Notes under the pieces: model-generated | What the model saw: the letters and a program-made list of their open reading frames with translations, nothing else | The model's database searches: none | What the model was told of the DNA's origin: nothing | Assembly: GCA_022798155.1 (NCBI GenBank) | Contig: JAAWLY010000151.1 | Span: 1 to 5,271, forward strand | Source of the DNA: Lawsonibacter sp. | GTDB taxonomy: Bacteria > Bacillota > Clostridia > Oscillospirales > Oscillospiraceae | Length of the DNA stretch: 5,271 bases | Reading direction: 5' to 3' | In this document: positions 4,413 to 5,271 of the stretch, one piece after another | Layout of the letters: the number at the start of each line of letters is the position of its first letter | How positions within the stretch are numbered: the stretch's first letter is position 1 | Program-made: the position numbers and the translations under genes

Positions 4413-5271
4413 TTACTGGAAGTCGGGGATATATTCCTTTACGATGTCCAGCAGCTCGCCGCTGCGGATCATCTTTTCCACCTCCAGAATGTCGGGCCAG
4501 ATCTCCCGGTCAATCTCGTAGAAGTCCACCTTCTCCCGCACATGCTTGAGGATGGCCTCGTGGACGGGGGCGATGCCCTGGCCGTGGGTATTCAGCCGGC
4601 GGCGGATATCGACGGCCTGGCAGGCGGTGAGCAGCTCGTCGGCCAGCACCGAGAAGGTATTCTGAACAATCATCCCCGCCTTGCGCCCGGCGGTGGTGCC
4701 CATGGAGACGATGTCCTCCTGGTTGGCGGAGGAGGGGATGGAGTCCACGCTGGCGGGGTGGGAGAGCACCTTGTTCTCCGACACCATGGAGGCGGCGGCG
4801 TACTGGACGATCATGAAGCCGGAGTTGACCCCTGGCTTGGTGGTGAGGAAGGGGGTCAGGCCGTTGGACAAAGCGGCGTTGACCATCCGCTCAGTGCGGC
4901 GCTCAGAGGCGTTGGCAATCTCGGAGCAGGCGATGCCCAGCGTGTCGAAGGGGATGGCCATGGGCTCGCCGTGGAAGTTGCCGCCGGAGATGACCGCCTC
5001 GTCCTCCAGGAAGATGAGGGGGTTGTCGGTGACGGCGTTAAGCTCAATTTCCACCTTGTCCCGCACGTAGTCCAGGGCGTCGCGGACGGCGCCGTGGAGC
5101 TGGGGGATGCACCGCAGGGCGTAGGCGTCCTGGACCCGGTCGTGCTGGCAGTTGTCGATAATCTCAGAGCCGGCCAGCAGCTTGCGCATGTTCTCGGCCA
5201 CCAGCATCTGGCCCTTCTGGCCGCGCACCTGATGGATGCGGGGGTCGAAGGCGTTGCGCAGGCCGGTGAGG
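4413..5271 (-). CDS. hutH: Histidine ammonia-lyase, C-terminal 285 residues (5' part beyond right edge)
   Basis: Histidine ammonia-lyase removes ammonia from L-histidine to give trans-urocanate, the first step of histidine degradation, as a cytoplasmic homotetramer. The reading frame stays open to the right edge, giving about 285 of the usual 500-515 residues; the Ala-Ser-Gly that forms the MIO cofactor is therefore not visible. Visible landmarks (numbered from the first full codon): AFDPRIH at about 7-13; QDAYALRC at 47-54 with the active-site Tyr and Arg; TDNPLIF at 81-87; SGGNFHGEP at 95-103; GVNSGFM at 147-153; HPASVDSIPSSANQED at 171-186, whose Glu185 is the HAL-type catalytic residue. 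That Glu favours HAL over phenylalanine lyase or tyrosine mutase. Minor differences are QEDI where many HALs have QEDH, and RGQKGQ where RPHPGQ is common. It heads the operon with the racemase 3 nt downstream. Confidence 0.93.
   Translation of the reverse strand, partial: LTGLRNAFDPRIHQVRGQKGQMLVAENMRKLLAGSEIIDNCQHDRVQDAYALRCIPQLHGAVRDALDYVRDKVEIELNAVTDNPLIFLEDEAVISGGNFHGEPMAIPFDTLGIACSEIANASERRTERMVNAALSNGLTPFLTTKPGVNSGFMIVQYAAASMVSENKVLSHPASVDSIPSSANQEDIVSMGTTAGRKAGMIVQNTFSVLADELLTACQAVDIRRRLNTHGQGIAPVHEAILKHVREKVDFYEIDREIWPDILEVEKMIRSGELLDIVKEYIPDFQ

Noticed and set aside
5226..5228. GTG as the start of the histidine ammonia-lyase gene
   Set aside because: The frame continues upstream to the window edge and encodes further family residues (AFDPRIHQ) before this codon, so the GTG is an internal valine and the gene is simply cut by the window.
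1..5271. CRISPR array, tRNA/rRNA genes, insertion sequences or prophage signs
   Set aside because: No regularly spaced repeat-spacer pattern, tRNA-like cloverleaf, transposase frame or integrase was seen on either strand.

Overview
The window looks like chromosomal DNA from a GC-rich Gram-positive gut Clostridium relative, most probably of the Oscillospiraceae (Flavonifractor/Oscillibacter type). This is an inference from three things: strong AAGGAGG ribosome sites, consensus sigma-A promoters in short AT-rich gaps between GC-rich genes, and the gene families present (a MacA/MacB-like exporter with a membrane-anchored adaptor, a DUF2089-type regulator, a YerC-type TrpR relative). No rRNA, tRNA, CRISPR array or mobile element is visible.

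Layout. (1) Positions 1-2083, minus strand: an exporter operon. The membrane-fusion (HlyD/MacA-like) adaptor is followed 14 bp later by a MacB/LolD-type ABC ATPase that runs off the left edge; a permease would be expected further left. (2) Positions 2084-2476: a 393-bp divergent intergenic region. It holds a promoter for the exporter operon with 11-bp-spaced repeats behind it, a leader hairpin followed by a U-run, and a near-consensus promoter for the rightward genes with a perfect palindrome between its -35 and -10 boxes. (3) Positions 2477-3223, plus strand: a two-gene operon of a small DUF2089-like helix-turn-helix protein and an unrecognised three-helix membrane protein, closed by a bidirectional terminator. 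(4) Positions 3315-5271, minus strand: a tight three-gene operon of histidine ammonia-lyase (hutH, 5' part off the right edge), a DapF-fold racemase resembling the histidine racemase CntK, and a YerC/YecD TrpR-like regulator.

How the genes fit together. Part 4 reads as a histidine module: the racemase would interconvert D- and L-histidine, the lyase would deaminate L-histidine to urocanate, and the TrpR-like protein would be a plausible histidine-responsive repressor. The racemase call matters because automatic annotation would probably name the gene dapF (lysine and cell-wall synthesis), whereas its motifs and its neighbour point to histidine. Part 3 looks like an autoregulated regulator and membrane-protein pair of unknown role. 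Part 1 is an ordinary exporter except for its adaptor, which appears to contain two complete lipoyl-hairpin-barrel modules in tandem.
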